Positions 11,037 through 22,392 of a stretch of DNA of 64,000 nucleotides are shown here, one piece after another (positions within the stretch are counted from its first letter, which is position 1; each line of letters begins with the position of its first letter). The stretch is from contig JARKIP010000208.1 of the NCBI GenBank assembly GCA_029990175.1, positions 62,001 to 126,000 of the forward strand, read 5' to 3'. Source of the DNA: Petunia secreta. Lineage: Eukaryota; Streptophyta; Magnoliopsida; Solanales; Solanaceae. A program made the translations under genes and the position numbers. The notes below the pieces were generated by a model that was not told the DNA's origin, ran no database searches, and was given only the letters and a program-made list of their open reading frames with translations.

Positions 11037-12776
11037 AAACTCGGCATCAGACTCAGACGACGAACGGTGTCGACGTCTGCTCTTTCGCTTTCCTTTGCCT
11101 TTTTTTTTTGGTTAATGAGGATTTGTTGCATCATTTCATGCATTTCTCTTTGATGAGCCTCCTGTGATAAGCGCATAGCTTCCTTTTGTCTCTTCAGCTC
11201 TTCGATCTCCTCTTTCATCCGAGTCATTTCTCCAGGATCAGCAGAGCTTGAAGGAGCAGTAGAACACGAGCCCAAATAGCTCGATTTATGCTTGCCAGAT
11301 GAATACAGAGTTGCAAGGCCATATGCGGACCCCTTCTTCACCCCTCCGACCGCTTCCAACCATAAATTGGTTTCTTGCTCGAGCGTTAGGGGTGCTGGGG
11401 TACTACTTCCGCATTCAGATTGTTGAGTCGAGGTCCAGTCTTCAACGGCCTTTGTAGCTCTTTCCTGAAAAACAGAAATATATCAACGGTACAAATATGA
11501 AGTATAAACGTTGAAGGATTGGCGCGAAAAAAGTTTGAATTTAATAACTTACCCAGGTCTCTTTTGTGCGGGGCTCGACCCAGACTTCTCCGCCCTTTTT
11601 ATCACTCTTGATATGTCGGATCTTGTGCATTTTAGAGATTGAAATTGTCCGATTTTCTTTCTTTTCCTACAAATTAAAGAAGAGAACAAGTTAGATAAAA
11701 AATAAACGATTATAGTAATTCATATAAATTAAATTACTTTACCAAGCGCATCTTCTGTGTCGCAGCGCTAACTGAGCCACCGGTATGGAGCGATCCACCC
11801 TTACTTGATGCTCGCGCTTTCTTCCCTTGTACGCTCTTCTTCTAAAATTTGGGAGTCTCCCAATATTGCTGCAGCTCTCTCCATTGATGATCATAGAGGA
11901 AGCCGGGTATTTTTTCTTTTTACGCGGAACATACATTGCGTTCTTGAATAACTCACCGCATTTCTTTGGGAAGTTGGAACGGACTTTATAGTCCAGAGCC
12001 GGATGCCACTTACACTCAGCCTGGCAATATTCATCAAAATATTTTATTTAAACATAATCATTAGAAAAACCGCAATTAGTAATAACCCTGATGCATATTT
12101 ATCACCTCAAAAGCCTGCATTATCCGCTGCTTTACTTGAGGGGGCACAGCGCCCCAGGATGGCCACGATTCTTTCCATTGAGATCTCATGCATCTCGTCA
12201 GTAAAGGAGTAGCATCAGTGTTGGGGCAAAAGCTACATAAAAATCAGAAGCGTTAATAGAAATACTAACAATTAAACGTTAACTAATTACTAAATAGATA
12301 AGAACTTCAAAATAAGATACTTACTTGTTATCCCCATCGGGATAAATAATCAACCGCCCTCCTTCCCATGTGCCAGGATCACCGATGTAATAGGGCAATC
12401 TCGGATCATAGTAAGCAATCTCCTGCTGGGCCGATGGGCCGGTAGAGCTAGATGGGTCTGAAGGCGGCCGAGTCGACCCAGACGGAGTAGTGGACTGTGT
12501 GGGATCGCCCTGTGCGGGAACTCCCTATGTGGGAACGGCCTGGGTCTCAGTCATGTCATAACCACTGAAGTCATGCCGCCAACCAGCAGGATGCAACTAA
12601 GACATGCCAGCTGACCTGAAAAAATCTGGACTGTATCCTGCAGGGGCACCTGTAGGAAGCGAATGCGGCACCTGAGAGGTAGGAGTGTCATCTGCCGGCT
12701 CACCTGATGTATCGCCTACCTTTTTATTTCCCTTCTTTCTTCTAAAAAATTTCTTCTTATCTGTTGAAACATTCAC
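11037..12776 (-). pseudogene. Broken CACTA Transposase_24-type (TNPA-like) gene
   Basis: This aligns exon by exon with the intact gene at 45413-47394. Exon 1 (about 12776-12325) has lost its start: the homologous ATG is GTG at 12776-12774. It has in-frame stops where the other copy reads through (near 12598 and 12527). Exon 3 (about 11990-11745) keeps the KARASSKGGSLHTGG signature of the family but has a stop just before it (near 11855). Exon 5 (about 11480-11037) keeps the coiled-coil block EEIEELKRQKEAMR and the EAHQREMHEMM repeat. A T-run at 11101-11110 shifts the C-terminal basic tail out of frame. It cannot encode a full protein. Confidence 0.85.
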
Positions 12777-13033
12777 ATTACTTTAGGAAAGAAAAAGTAA
12801 ATACGTAACATACTAACATACTAGCTTGTTGTTGTCATTTGGAGTAATTAATTACTTAGTATTTTTGTATTTTAATGATAGTAATGTTATATAATTTGAG
12901 CAATTTTACCACGACCAGGATCAATTAAATAAACACATTCCTTGCACAAAATAAGAATACATATATCTTCTTATGTTTATACGTACATTAAACTAGCAAA
13001 TTAAAAAAACTAAACATCAAAGTACAAATAACT

Positions 13034-13197
13034 TCAATCATCATCATCAGCCAATTCTTCTTCCTCATCCTCATCGTTAAATTATTCTTCGGTTGGTTCA
13101 TCACCATCTGTATATTCATCATCCTCATTTGCCCTTGAAGTTCCTTTTCCAAAATTAGCCGTATTTTTTCCTCGACTACCTACAGATGCATCTAACC
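13034..13197 (-). pseudogene. Detached acidic C-terminal tail of tnp2
   Basis: The minus strand encodes about 50 residues with a Ser/Gly-rich start and an acidic end (EDDEYTDGDEPTEE, one stop, then DEDEEEELADDDD) finishing at 13034. An Asp/Glu-rich tail is common at the C-terminus of tnp2-type transposases. It abuts the truncated tnp2 core, so the region normally between them appears deleted. Confidence 0.55.
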
Positions 13198-13207
13198 ATG
13201 CTGTAGG

Positions 13208-14634
13208 TCACCTACATAATAGCTGTGGGTCCAGTCGTGCCTTCAAGTTGTCCTTTGTCTTGTTCCAGACATCCATCACAGTATTAAGGATAGCCTCGAA
13301 AAAATTCTTCTCAATATGCATTGGATCCAGATTATGGCGAAGAAGATTATCCTTCCAGTAAGGCAACTCCCAGAAAATGCTTTGTTTAGTCCAATTATGT
13401 TCAACCCCATAACCAGGTGCTTTAGATGGCAGTTCTTCAGTTACCTTAGGAAGCTCCTTAACCCTGTCCCATATCTCTATGCCTGATAACCTTCGAGGAG
13501 GCTCCTCAAAATCAACCTGATTCTTCATAAATGCACTAGTGTTATTCCTGAAAGGATGTTCCATTGGCAAGAATCGATGGCAACAGTCGAACCATGTGCA
13601 TTTACCTCCATATTTCAAAGTGAAGGCTTTTGTATCTTCCATACAGTAAGGGCAAGAGAGCTTACCTGCAGTGAACCACCCAGACAACATCCCATAAGCT
13701 GGAAAGTCATTTATAGTCCATATCAAAGAAGCACGCATTTGGAAGTTCTGTTTCGTTGATATATCATAGGTTTCAACTCCTTCATGCCAAAGTATCTGCA
13801 ATTCATCAAGCAAAGGCTGCAAATATACATCAATAGAGGCTTTCGGGTTATGTGGACCCGGTATTATACAATTCAAAAATAGATAAGGACTGGTCATGGA
13901 CATTCCGGGAGGCAGGTTGTAAGGAGTGACAAATACGGGCCAACAAGAATAGGGCGTAGAGGAGACATCAAAAGGGGTGAACCCATCAGAACATAGACCC
14001 AACCTTACATTCCTTGGCTCACTAGCAAATGCTGGATACACTTGATCAAAGTGTTTCCATGCCTCACCATCAGACGGATGGGATTGAATACCCGGCTGCT
14101 TGGTACGGTCATGATGCCATCTTATGTGTGGAGCAGAACTCATCGAAGCATACAACCTCTTTAACCGGGGTATAAGGGGCAAGTATTGCATCGACTTAAC
14201 AGGCTTTGGCTTCTTTTTAGGATTTTTCTCGGGCTTGTATCGAGGCTCCTCACAAAATCTACATATCATGAGGTCTGCATCATCCTTATAATACAGCATG
14301 CAACCATTAACACAACAATGAATCTTCTTGGCAGAAAGGCCCAACGAGGAAACCAACTTCTTAGTGTAGTAATAATTAGTTGGTAAGGCCATATTTGTCA
14401 GATTGAGTTCATTCATAAGGCCAATGATGGAATCCATGTCAGCTTGAGAAATACTAAAATCTGATTTGATACTTAGCAATCTAACAGCAACCGACAACTG
14501 GGAATGCACCGAGCCCTCATAAAATGGACGACTTGATTCCTCCAACCGTTTATAGAATTGATTTGCCTCAGCATTGGGAATGCCTCGGAAAAATTTCTAT
14601 TATCCATCCACAAACGACGTCGATTAATGTCCAT
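13208..14634 (-). pseudogene. tnp2-type CACTA transposase, truncated and frameshifted
   Basis: The likely original start is the ATG at 14634-14632 (MDINRRRLWM). A one-base shift near 14575 moves into the frame that runs open for 445 codons from 14545 to 13208. The open part has tnp2 (Transposase_21) hallmarks: a zinc-binding segment CCVNGCMLYYKD...CRFCEEPRY, the GLCSDGFTPFD block, WPVFVTPYNLPPGM, the TINDFPAYGMLSGW block, CPYCMED, and HNLDPMHIEKNFFEAILNT. The protein then stops at 13208, whereas tnp2 proteins usually extend several hundred residues further. This core would normally cut at the CACTA ends. Here it is not expected to work because of the frameshift and the internal loss. Confidence 0.88.
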
Positions 14635-15422
14635 ATCTACACAAACATTGCAAGATTGAGAAACAATATGTATGATTTTTTTAAATATAAGATTATCAAT
14701 TTTTAATTACTAAATTATAAAGTTTTATGTCATGCTTTGCCTAACGCAATAAATTTTTTATATTAGCTTGCCACTTTTTTGTAATCACTATAGCAAGATT
14801 AATGTGGTCGGGTTTGTTAATGCTCACAACTTGTTTGATGAAATGCCCCAAACAAACAATATTTTCTTATAACACCCTATTAATTACTATTATCAAAGTA
14901 ATTCAAACCAATAAAAACTTATTCGTTTTAGGCATAACATGTTCATCTTTTCAACAATACCAAAGCAACAGTACATTCCAAACACCACTACTAAACAATT
15001 CCAACAATCCCCAACAACTACAACAATCCCAAACAACACAAACCTAACTTTATAAGAGCTAACAACACCAAACAAGTTCTTCAACATCAACAATAACTAC
15101 AATAAACAAATTAACTAATAATTAACTACCTATACAACATTATAGGCCGAAATTAAAAAAATTAAAAAATAATTTACCTCGAGGTTGATTTGTGCTCCAA
15201 TAGCACCTAGTAATGATTCCCTACTAGTTATATGCTTAAGAACTACAAAAAAAATTGAGTTAAAAAGTTACGGTTTAAGTTTTAGAAAGTAATTAAAATA
15301 ACCCTAAAACCAAGAATTTACCTTGAATTTAATTTCTTGTTATATGTAGTGTTTAGGAGGGTAGAATGTGTTTGATTTTTGATTTTAGGGGTGGGTTATG
15401 GTGGTTTTCGGGTATAGAGGTT

Positions 15423-15441
15423 GGGGGGGGGGGGGGGGGGG
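15423..15441 (+). repeat. Uninterrupted run of 19 G
   Basis: A pure G homopolymer lies in the CACTA element between the tnp2 start and the right terminus. The homologous stretch of the CACTA at 45 kb (near 48510) has only short G runs, so the tract grew after the copies separated. Confidence 0.85.
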
Positions 15442-15524
15442 AGAGGTTTAGAGAGAGTTTAAGTGTTTTGGGGAAGAAGATAGAAATGGGGAATGGGGGT
15501 TCTGCTGTTGATAAAATCGGGCCT

Positions 15525-15720
15525 ACCGACCGCACCTTCGACCGAATTTCGGTCGATAGGTCAAAATTTTTTTTCTGTTCGATCGAAAATCGGTCGAACC
15601 ACTATTTCGACCGATTTTCGGTCGACATCTGATAGTTAAAAAAACACAGTTATTCCTGTTCGACCGAAAATCGGTCGAAATAGTGGTTCGACCGATTTTC
15701 GGTCGATATCTGGTAGTCGA
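15525..15720. repeat. CACTA subterminal repeats, right end, with a 41-bp perfect inverted pair
   Basis: Palindromic CGACCGAAAATCGGTCG-type motifs are arranged so that 15585-15625 is an exact reverse complement of 15660-15700 (41 bp arms, 34 bp between). The same architecture occurs at the right end of the related element near 48664-48776. Confidence 0.85.
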
Positions 15721-15747
15721 AAAAAGCTATTATTTTAGTAGTGTCTG

Positions 15748-16260
15748 CAAGAAGAGATCTAGTTAAAATATAATGGACTAGTGCAATATTGTAAGAGGTC
15801 CATGTCTGTAGAATTAGTTTCAATCTCAAGAGAGCATATGTTGCCTTCCATAGCAAGGGTGAGGCCTCGATGCAGAACTAAGAGCTCCAAATGTGTACAA
15901 GTGTGTCCCTTAAGTTTACCAGTGAAACCACTAATCCATTGCCCATCCGAATTCCTGATGGCTCCACCTATACCTGCAGCCATATGGGGGGTGAAGAGAA
16001 TGCACCATCTCTATTTAGTTTGAAAAGACCAATTGGTGGTGGATTCCATTTAATTTATAAAAACAAATGTTTATCAGTAGTAGGGCTTATCTTTGTATAA
16101 TAGCAATATTCCCAGCAACGAGTGACAACATTTTGCAAGGAGACATGGGTTGTGGCATTGTTGAAGCAATTGTAATTTCTATTTACCCATAGGTTCCAAA
16201 TGGAAAAAGGAAGAAAGATATTTTAAGGGATATCCTGGTAGGTGAAAGATTTCCTATGCC
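15748..16260 (-). pseudogene. LINE ORF2: zinc-knuckle-like and RNase H N-terminal part
   Basis: Minus-strand frames read NLWVNRNYNCFNN near 16170, then the RNase H start AAGIGGAIRNSDGQWISGF and the block ELLVLHRGLTLAMEGN near 15980-15800. These match the RVT_3 domain at the C-terminus of plant LINE ORF2. The frame reaches the CACTA boundary and resumes in the segment at 10498-10265, with one stop codon close to the junction. Confidence 0.8.
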
Positions 16261-18440
16261 TATAGAAGTTTTAGATCCAATGTCCTTGATTGTTGTGGAC
16301 AATACTAGAAATATTAATATTGGCAGAGGTCAAATACTTCAAAGCTATAGGGCATTGACCAAATATATGCATGCTAGTTTCAATCCCTGCTTTACATATA
16401 GTGCAAATAGGGTCATAAAGGATATTGAGTATGTGAAGGTAGGATCATGTAGGTAATCTATTGAGTTTACATTGTCAGAGGAAAAATTTTATTTTATTTA
16501 AAATAGGAAAATTCCATGTCCACTCCAAATCTAGAGTATGAGCTGAATTAGTTTTATTATTTACTATAAGCTGATAGACAGACTTTGTGGTAAATATGTC
16601 ATTTGAAGTGAGAGACCAATAAGGGATATCAGGCTTGGTATTATCTTGAACCCCTTGATGGTAAGGAGAATTGGGGTTATCTTTTATGTGAGGGGACGAT
16701 CAAGGACAGTTTAGAAAAGTCCCAGGTGTTAGAGTTAGTATTCCAGATGTCAGATACTTTGATATTTCCCTCTTGATACTGTAGAGGTCCTATAATCTGG
16801 GTTCTGGGAGGTTAAGTAAGGGATACCCAGTGGGAGTTCTAGAAGGGGGTTTGTTCTCCATTGTTAATGATTTAGGATAGAGCTTGATCATAAATTTGAG
16901 TACCATGAAGGATGTTCTTCCAAACAAAATAGGGAGTTCTAACCACTAGAGTTTTACAATATTTTGATCCTAAGGTTTTGGCCCATAGACTCTCAGGAGT
17001 TTTGATGAATCTCCAGGCTAAATTGGATAGAAGAGCAGTATTCTTATGAGAGGCTTTGTGGATTCCTAGCCCCCCAAGGTGCTTGGGTTGAGTGACCATG
17101 TCCCAACCTATGTAATGCATTTTTTTCTTCTCATGTGTAATTCCCTAGATAAAATCTCTCTGCACTTTGTCGATTTGATTTAAAATTTTTCTAGGGAGTT
17201 TCAAATATTGCATAGTGTGGTTAGGAATGGAATTTAAGGTTGCAGTTGCCATTGTAGTATGCTCAGCTAATGTGAGATGGTTACGCTTCCAGCTGGACAA
17301 TTTAATTTTCATATTATCTAATATATAACTAAACTCAACAGGCTTAGGAGTATGTTTTAAGATGAGATAACCCAGATATTTTCCAAAGTTGTCGTTGATA
17401 GGAATATTCAAAGTATTAGCTAGGTCTTTTCGATGATGAAGTGGAGTATTTTTGGAAAAGATAATTTTAGATTTTGCACAATTTATCTTTTGGCCTGATA
17501 ACATTGAGAATGTATCAAGAAAAATTTAATTGTGTCAACACTTTTATGATTAGCATTGACCATCAAGATTAAATCATTAGCAAAGAATAAATGTGATAAT
17601 TCAGGCCCTCTAAGGTTGAGCTGAATTGAATCCCCGTTTGCAATGTCTACTTGGTGATGATTATAAATTGAAAGGAGTTCCATGCGGAGGATAAAGATAT
17701 ATGGTGACATTGGGTCTCCCTGACGAATTCCTCTAGATGGATAAAAAGTGGGTGTCTTATTACCATTGACTAGGACAGAAATCTTAGAGGTGGTGATACA
17801 CTGCATAATGAGTTTGGTTAAGCGAGGGGGAAACTTAAAGTACTAAAGGACCCGGTGAACAAAGGACCATTCCAACTTATCAAAAGCTTTTTCCAAGTCA
17901 ATCTTAATGAGAATTTTACCTTTCTTGCCTTTAGTTTTCTGAAAATGGTTGATAACTTCTTGAATTATAATAGCATTATCAGTTGTGCGTCTGCTTTTAA
18001 GGAAACTACTTTGACATGGATTGATGAGGTTTTGCAGATGTTGCTTGAGTCTGTTGGCTATGATCTTGGTGATAATTTCGTACGATTTGTTGCACATCCA
18101 AATAGGACGAAAATTCTTAAAATTATTAGCAGTATGGAATTTAGAAATGAGGCAAATAAAAATATCAATGATATTAGCTGGGAGCATACTATTGGGAAAA
18201 TGTAATGGCAAAATTTACATATCAAAGGACCCACTATGTGCCAGTGCCGTTGGTAAAACATAGGATACATACCATCTGGACCAGGAGTTTTGGTGGGCTT
18301 AAAGCTGAAAATTGTATCAACTATTTCCTGGGTATCAAGGGGTCTGTCAAGGTCTACCAGGTCTATGTTCTTAAAACTAGTCGGAATGTTACTATTGGAG
18401 GCCCAAGGGGAAGATGCGTGAGTAGTAGTGAACATGTCAT
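16261..18440 (-). pseudogene. LINE ORF2: reverse transcriptase region, broken
   Basis: In order on the minus strand: TKTPGPDGMYPMFYQ near 18310 (entry to the RT domain), KGKILIKIDLEKAFDKLEW (17925-17850), SRGIRQGDPMSPYIF (near 17730), the catalytic-box position FFANDLIL (near 17585), and the thumb segments GKYLGYLI, WKRNHLTLA and the WDMVTQPKHLGGLGI block near 17100. The usual F-A-D-D is FAND, losing one catalytic aspartate. Several stops and shifts separate the open segments. The element is therefore dead. Confidence 0.85.
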
Positions 18441-19500
18441 TAAAATAGTGATAAACATGATTAAGAATTCTAGTATGGTCTCCAATTCAATTCCCTTTAT
18501 CATTCATAAAAAAGGTAATCTTATTTCTATAACGTCTATTAATGGTGGATCATTATATTCCTTAACTAGGGTTAAGTTGAGATCTTGAAGGAAAAAGCTA
18601 ATAGGGTAATGAGGAGCTTGAATTCCGGACAGTCTAGCTAAAAGGCTTTTTTCTCATAAAGATATCCCCAAAATGAGTGAAACTCCAGTCCTTAACATCT
18701 CTTTGAAAAACTACAGTAGCAACTTCTAAGTTATTATTTTCCCAATATTTAGTAACAAGATTTGGGAAGTCAGTATGATTTAGCCAATATGTTTCTAACC
18801 TAAATTGCTTCTTCCTCAGGTTGTGGACAATATCACTAAGCGCTACTATTGGATGGTGATCCGAATAGGTTTTAGGCAGATGAGTAACAACGGTAGTAGT
18901 CAATCAAAGCCTAATTAGCAAGACACCTATCTAATCTTTTCAAAATCAAGCCTCTATTCTTACCTGCTTGATTGGACCAAGTATATTTGGACCCCTTAAA
19001 GCCTAAATCAATTAGATTACACTTATCTAAACACTTTCTAAGGCCTGAGTTTCTATTAGTATGAATAGGACGACCATCCCATTTCTCATTATTTGAGATA
19101 ACCTCATTAAAGTCTCATCTTACAAACCATTTACCCGTATAGTTGCTAACCATATCAAGAATAGACTCCCATAGTTCAAGTCTTTAAGTATATTTAGTAC
19201 TAGCATAGATACCACTAAGAAGCCAAGGATCTTTTTAGGAAGTATCTTGATAACATGGATATATTGGTCCTAACACTTAATATTTATTAACAAGGGAGTT
19301 ATTCCATAGAATTGAAATTCCTCAAGACAGACCCTCTACTGGAACTTCAACCATCCCATTAAAGCTAAGCTCTTTCAAAAGAGGGTGATGATTATCCATA
19401 TGGGTTTCAAGGAAAACAGTTAGGCTAGGGTTGTGAGTGTTCTGAAGAAACTTAAAGTTCCTAATGGAATCATCATTGTGAGCACCTCTAACATCCCGTT
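18441..19500 (-). pseudogene. LINE ORF2: APE-type endonuclease region, 5'-truncated
   Basis: The minus strand reads VRGAHNDDSIRNFKFLQN near 19490-19440, then TVFLETHMDNHHPLLKEL, NEVISNNEKWDGRP (near 19080) and TYSDHHPIVAL (near 18860). This is the standard order of the plant LINE endonuclease, in which the SDH.P box is catalytic. It contains several stop codons. Homology ceases at about 19497, essentially at the start of the domain, so ORF1 and the 5' UTR are missing. Truncation at the 5' end is usual for LINEs. Confidence 0.82.
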
Positions 19501-19895
19501 ACGTGCTCTTTTCAATCGGTGCTTATATCCTCCACCGATTTTTGGCACCCCAAGTGCCCACCACCAAATTACATGCACCCATCAAGCCGGATACACGCTT
19601 TAGAGAGCATTATGTTCAGTAGTTCAAGCCACGGCCATACTTCGTAAACCATATGCCCATGTAACGTGGACGTAATGCATAATGCATGCCCGTTTTGCTT
19701 GGTGGTAGGCACTTGAGGTGCCTATAGCCCACCTTGTGGCACGACCCATGTGCCGGCTGCCAATGTCGTGCAAGCGCGATGTTGGTAACAAGCACTCAGG
19801 TAAGGAGGTTGTGTGCCGTTTTGCCGACTTGTTCAAGTGCCCACTGTTCTCATGCACATTCACACACCAATTGGCCGACATGCGTAACGGGTCTC
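19492..19895. other. GC-rich island bounded by a 9-bp inverted repeat
   Basis: This stretch is clearly richer in G and C than its neighbours and starts where LINE homology ends. CCCGTTACG at 19495-19503 and CGTAACGGG at 19883-19891 form exact inverted ends. Palindromic motifs such as ATGCATAATGCAT and GGCACTTGAGGTGCC lie inside. Open frames occur on both strands but resemble nothing I know. It could be a retrotransposon LTR fragment or a short inverted-repeat element. Confidence 0.45.
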
Positions 19896-20644
19896 AGAAA
19901 AATGTTACTTTACCACAAAAATGATTAGTCTAAATCTAACTAATAATCTCTAAATTAGAACAATCTTGAAGTTACCGTCTCTAAAATATCAATCAAGAAA
20001 AGGAGAATTTAATTTATTAGACAAATGGAAAATGTTTTATTAAAATTGATAGCAATGTGAGACCAAAAAGAGAAGAACAAAAGAAAATTACGGATTGTCA
20101 AAAGTTGCGAGTTGCTTGTGCCATTGCATACAATTGGGAGTTTATAAGAGGAAGTATTTTGATACACTTTAAGTTAGGAAGATGAGAGTGACATTTTTGA
20201 GCTAAAAATATGAGGGCATATATATAATCAACGATTCAAGGTTCCATGAACTAAATTAAGGATGGTCAACTTAACTTCCTTGTGTTTTGTCATATACTAG
20301 GAATTAAGGAAAATATTCACTTGCATAATTTTTTATACTCAACAAACAGTTTAATATTAAAGCCACAAATTAAAGTGATAATATATTAATTATGGTTAAC
20401 TAATAAATGTTTATAAGAAAATCATACGTCTTGCAGTCAGAAATAATGATATGCAGTGAGATTGAGACATCTCAATAACAATATCCGTTTGTAATAGTAC
20501 TATTTGATCACTGTATAATAGATAAACTTTCTTCGTAACCGATTCTATATTAAAATTCTATAACATTGTACTCTTGTTAAATTTACTTTTATAACATTGT
20601 TACTCAAATATATATGTACTTATTACATTCCTTTTCAGTAAATT
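19896..20644. other. AT-rich spacer, nothing recognised
   Basis: No supported feature was seen. Confidence 0.5.
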
Positions 20645-20802
20645 GTAAAGGACGATTTGGTGCACAAAGCATTCTTCGTTCATGCTGGATAGGGGGAATG
20701 ACAGCCTATCATGATGCAAGCATTAGTGGTTGTTGCAATGACTCGAAATCATGACCTACAGGTCACATGGAGATAGTTTGTACCAATTGCTTCAAGGCTC
20801 TA
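20645..20802 (-). mobile_element. tRNA-derived SINE (degenerate)
   Basis: On the minus strand the order is GAGCCTTGAAGCAATTGGTA (box A-like), then GGTCATGATTTCGAGT (box B-like, compare GGTTCGANTCC), then a GC-containing body ending in TTTGTGCACCAAATCG. This is the arrangement of a widespread plant tRNA-derived SINE head and body. Many CpG positions appear mutated to TG/CA, consistent with an old methylated insertion. Confidence 0.6.
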
Positions 20803-21207
20803 CCATTCCTTTCAGTTTATGTGAACTTTTTTTCTTTTAGTTTATTTCAAAACAATTGATCCTTTTTCAAATCTAGAAATATTGAATTTAACTTCCAATA
20901 AACCCTCAATCAGTATTTTTAAAGCAAATACATGACATATATGAAACACTACTTTCAAAAGAATATTTTATAATAACTAAAAAAATAGAATTAACTATTT
21001 TTTACTTGAGATATAACTTTTGTCTATTTTAGAAGTCCAACTAGGATTCTCTAGAACGTCAAAATTTCTAGCGAACTTGGTTGGCATAAAAGAAATGAAA
21101 AGATAAAGTTATTAACTTTTTGTATTCTGCTATTTTTTCAAGTATCAATCATGTCATACCTTGACTAAAAAGTTGGGATTTTTATTTATATTATAATCTT
21201 GATATAG
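20803..21207. other. AT-rich spacer, nothing recognised
   Basis: No supported feature was seen. Confidence 0.45.
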
Positions 21208-22046
21208 TGTTAGCTTGGATAAGCTTGAAGTTTTGACTGATAACTAAGGAACGGATCCAAGGACATGTTCTTTTGGATCATTGCAGCTGAATAACTAATT
21301 ATGAAAATTCAATTAAGTAGAAAAATTAATTGTTATCTTAAAATCTAATATTTATCTTGATAATTATGCAGGGAAGCACGGGATAGAAAAGATTGCATAA
21401 GATTGGGATAAGGCTTGAGGATATCGGCTATCCAAATGAAGAGTTCAATTAGGACTCAAACACTAGAAAGCATTTGGAGTTCTAATTGCTCAAGATATCT
21501 CAAGATTACAAGCCTTTAAATGGAGAAGCATTTCAGCAGTCGAAGAAATGCACAAATACAGAAAGTTTAGAGCTATAGAATTCAAGTAATTCTAAAGTAT
21601 ATTTGAGCAGTCGTTAAGCTACAGTGAACTAAGTGAAGAACCTGTTCCTTAGGTTGAGTCTGTTTGTTCTCAGTCTTAGTTCATCTGTAGTAGGATCTAT
21701 TGAGTTGTACTATTTACTTGCATAGAAGTTCTGTAAAAGTACTCATCATTCAAGTCCTGTACTTGAAGAAACTTCACTGATTGTGAAAGGGGTCGCTATA
21801 GGATTAGAGTTCGTCCTAGGTTAGTAAGAAGGAAGTCTTGTAACCAAGTGAGTCTTTCAAATAGTGAAGTTGAAATCCTACTTGAGAGAGTAGGTCATAG
21901 TTTTTTTATCCCAAGTCATAGGGGTTTTTCCACGCTAAAATTCAGTGTTCATTTACTTACTTTTATCTATTCTGCACTTAACAAAGTAAAGGAACACATT
22001 GAAAAAACTGGTCCTTCAATAGTGGTGTGTCTTGGGAAATATCACA
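21208..22046 (+). repeat. Lone LTR of the SIRE-type copia family seen at 28708
   Basis: It begins TGTTAGCTTGGATAAGCTTG, like the two LTRs at 28708 and 37889. It stays colinear through GGACCTGTTCC-like repeats, the GTTAGTCCTAGGTTAGTAAG-like block and the terminal GGGAAATA. No internal copia sequence borders it on either side. The length is about 839 bp against 812 for the intact LTR. It is visibly more diverged, and no matching 5-bp duplication is left, so it is an old solo LTR or truncated remnant. Confidence 0.85.
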
Positions 22047-22140
22047 TTGCCAAATAAAATCCTAATATCAAATAATATTTTATGTGTATGACAGTTAATC
22101 GACTTAACATGCATGAGATCAGATAGACAAGGTTACATTG

Positions 22141-22392
22141 TGTTGAGTTAGTTTAATCAAGGAAGAAGATGACTGGAATCTTAGAGAGGAGGAAGAAAGA
22201 AAATAATTCTCATTTTTGATAAATAACTGTCTAGGTTACAAGCTGAGCTAACTACCTCCTATATATAAAAGCTGACTAATTTAACTACTACAACATTTAA
22301 CTTAGCTAGACTTAACTAACCCACTACTACTTAACTATACACTAACTAATTTAACTAACTGACACATTAAGTTAGTGAGACTTAGCTCGACA
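22141..22392 (-). repeat. 3' LTR of the Retrofit-type element
   Basis: It starts TGTTGAGTTAG and ends GCTCGACA in plus orientation. The purine tract GGAGGGGGAG (minus strand, 22393-22402) abuts it. Confidence 0.88.

Larger units (their letters stand above)
10499..15744 (-). mobile_element. CACTA transposon, 5.2 kb, inserted in the LINE
   Basis: The left end is CACTACTAAAAAAACAGGG from 10499. The right end is its inverse, closing in TTTTAGTAGTG at 15744. Flanking TCT at 10496-10498 and 15745-15747 is the 3-bp target duplication typical of CACTA elements. Both termini carry CGACCGATTTTCGGTCG-type palindromes. Inside, on the minus strand, come a tnp2 gene (14634-13034) and a Transposase_24-type gene (12776-11037), the usual order for plant En/Spm elements. 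Both genes are broken. The flanks are two halves of one LINE RNase H domain, so the CACTA is the younger insertion. A related copy lies at 45000-48815. Confidence 0.93.

Noticed and set aside
19624..19928. Overlapping open frames on both strands in the GC-rich island
   Set aside because: They arise from locally low stop-codon density. No recognised motif.
21848..22057. 69-codon plus-strand open frame
   Set aside because: It lies wholly in the solo LTR and is not conserved in the two related LTRs.
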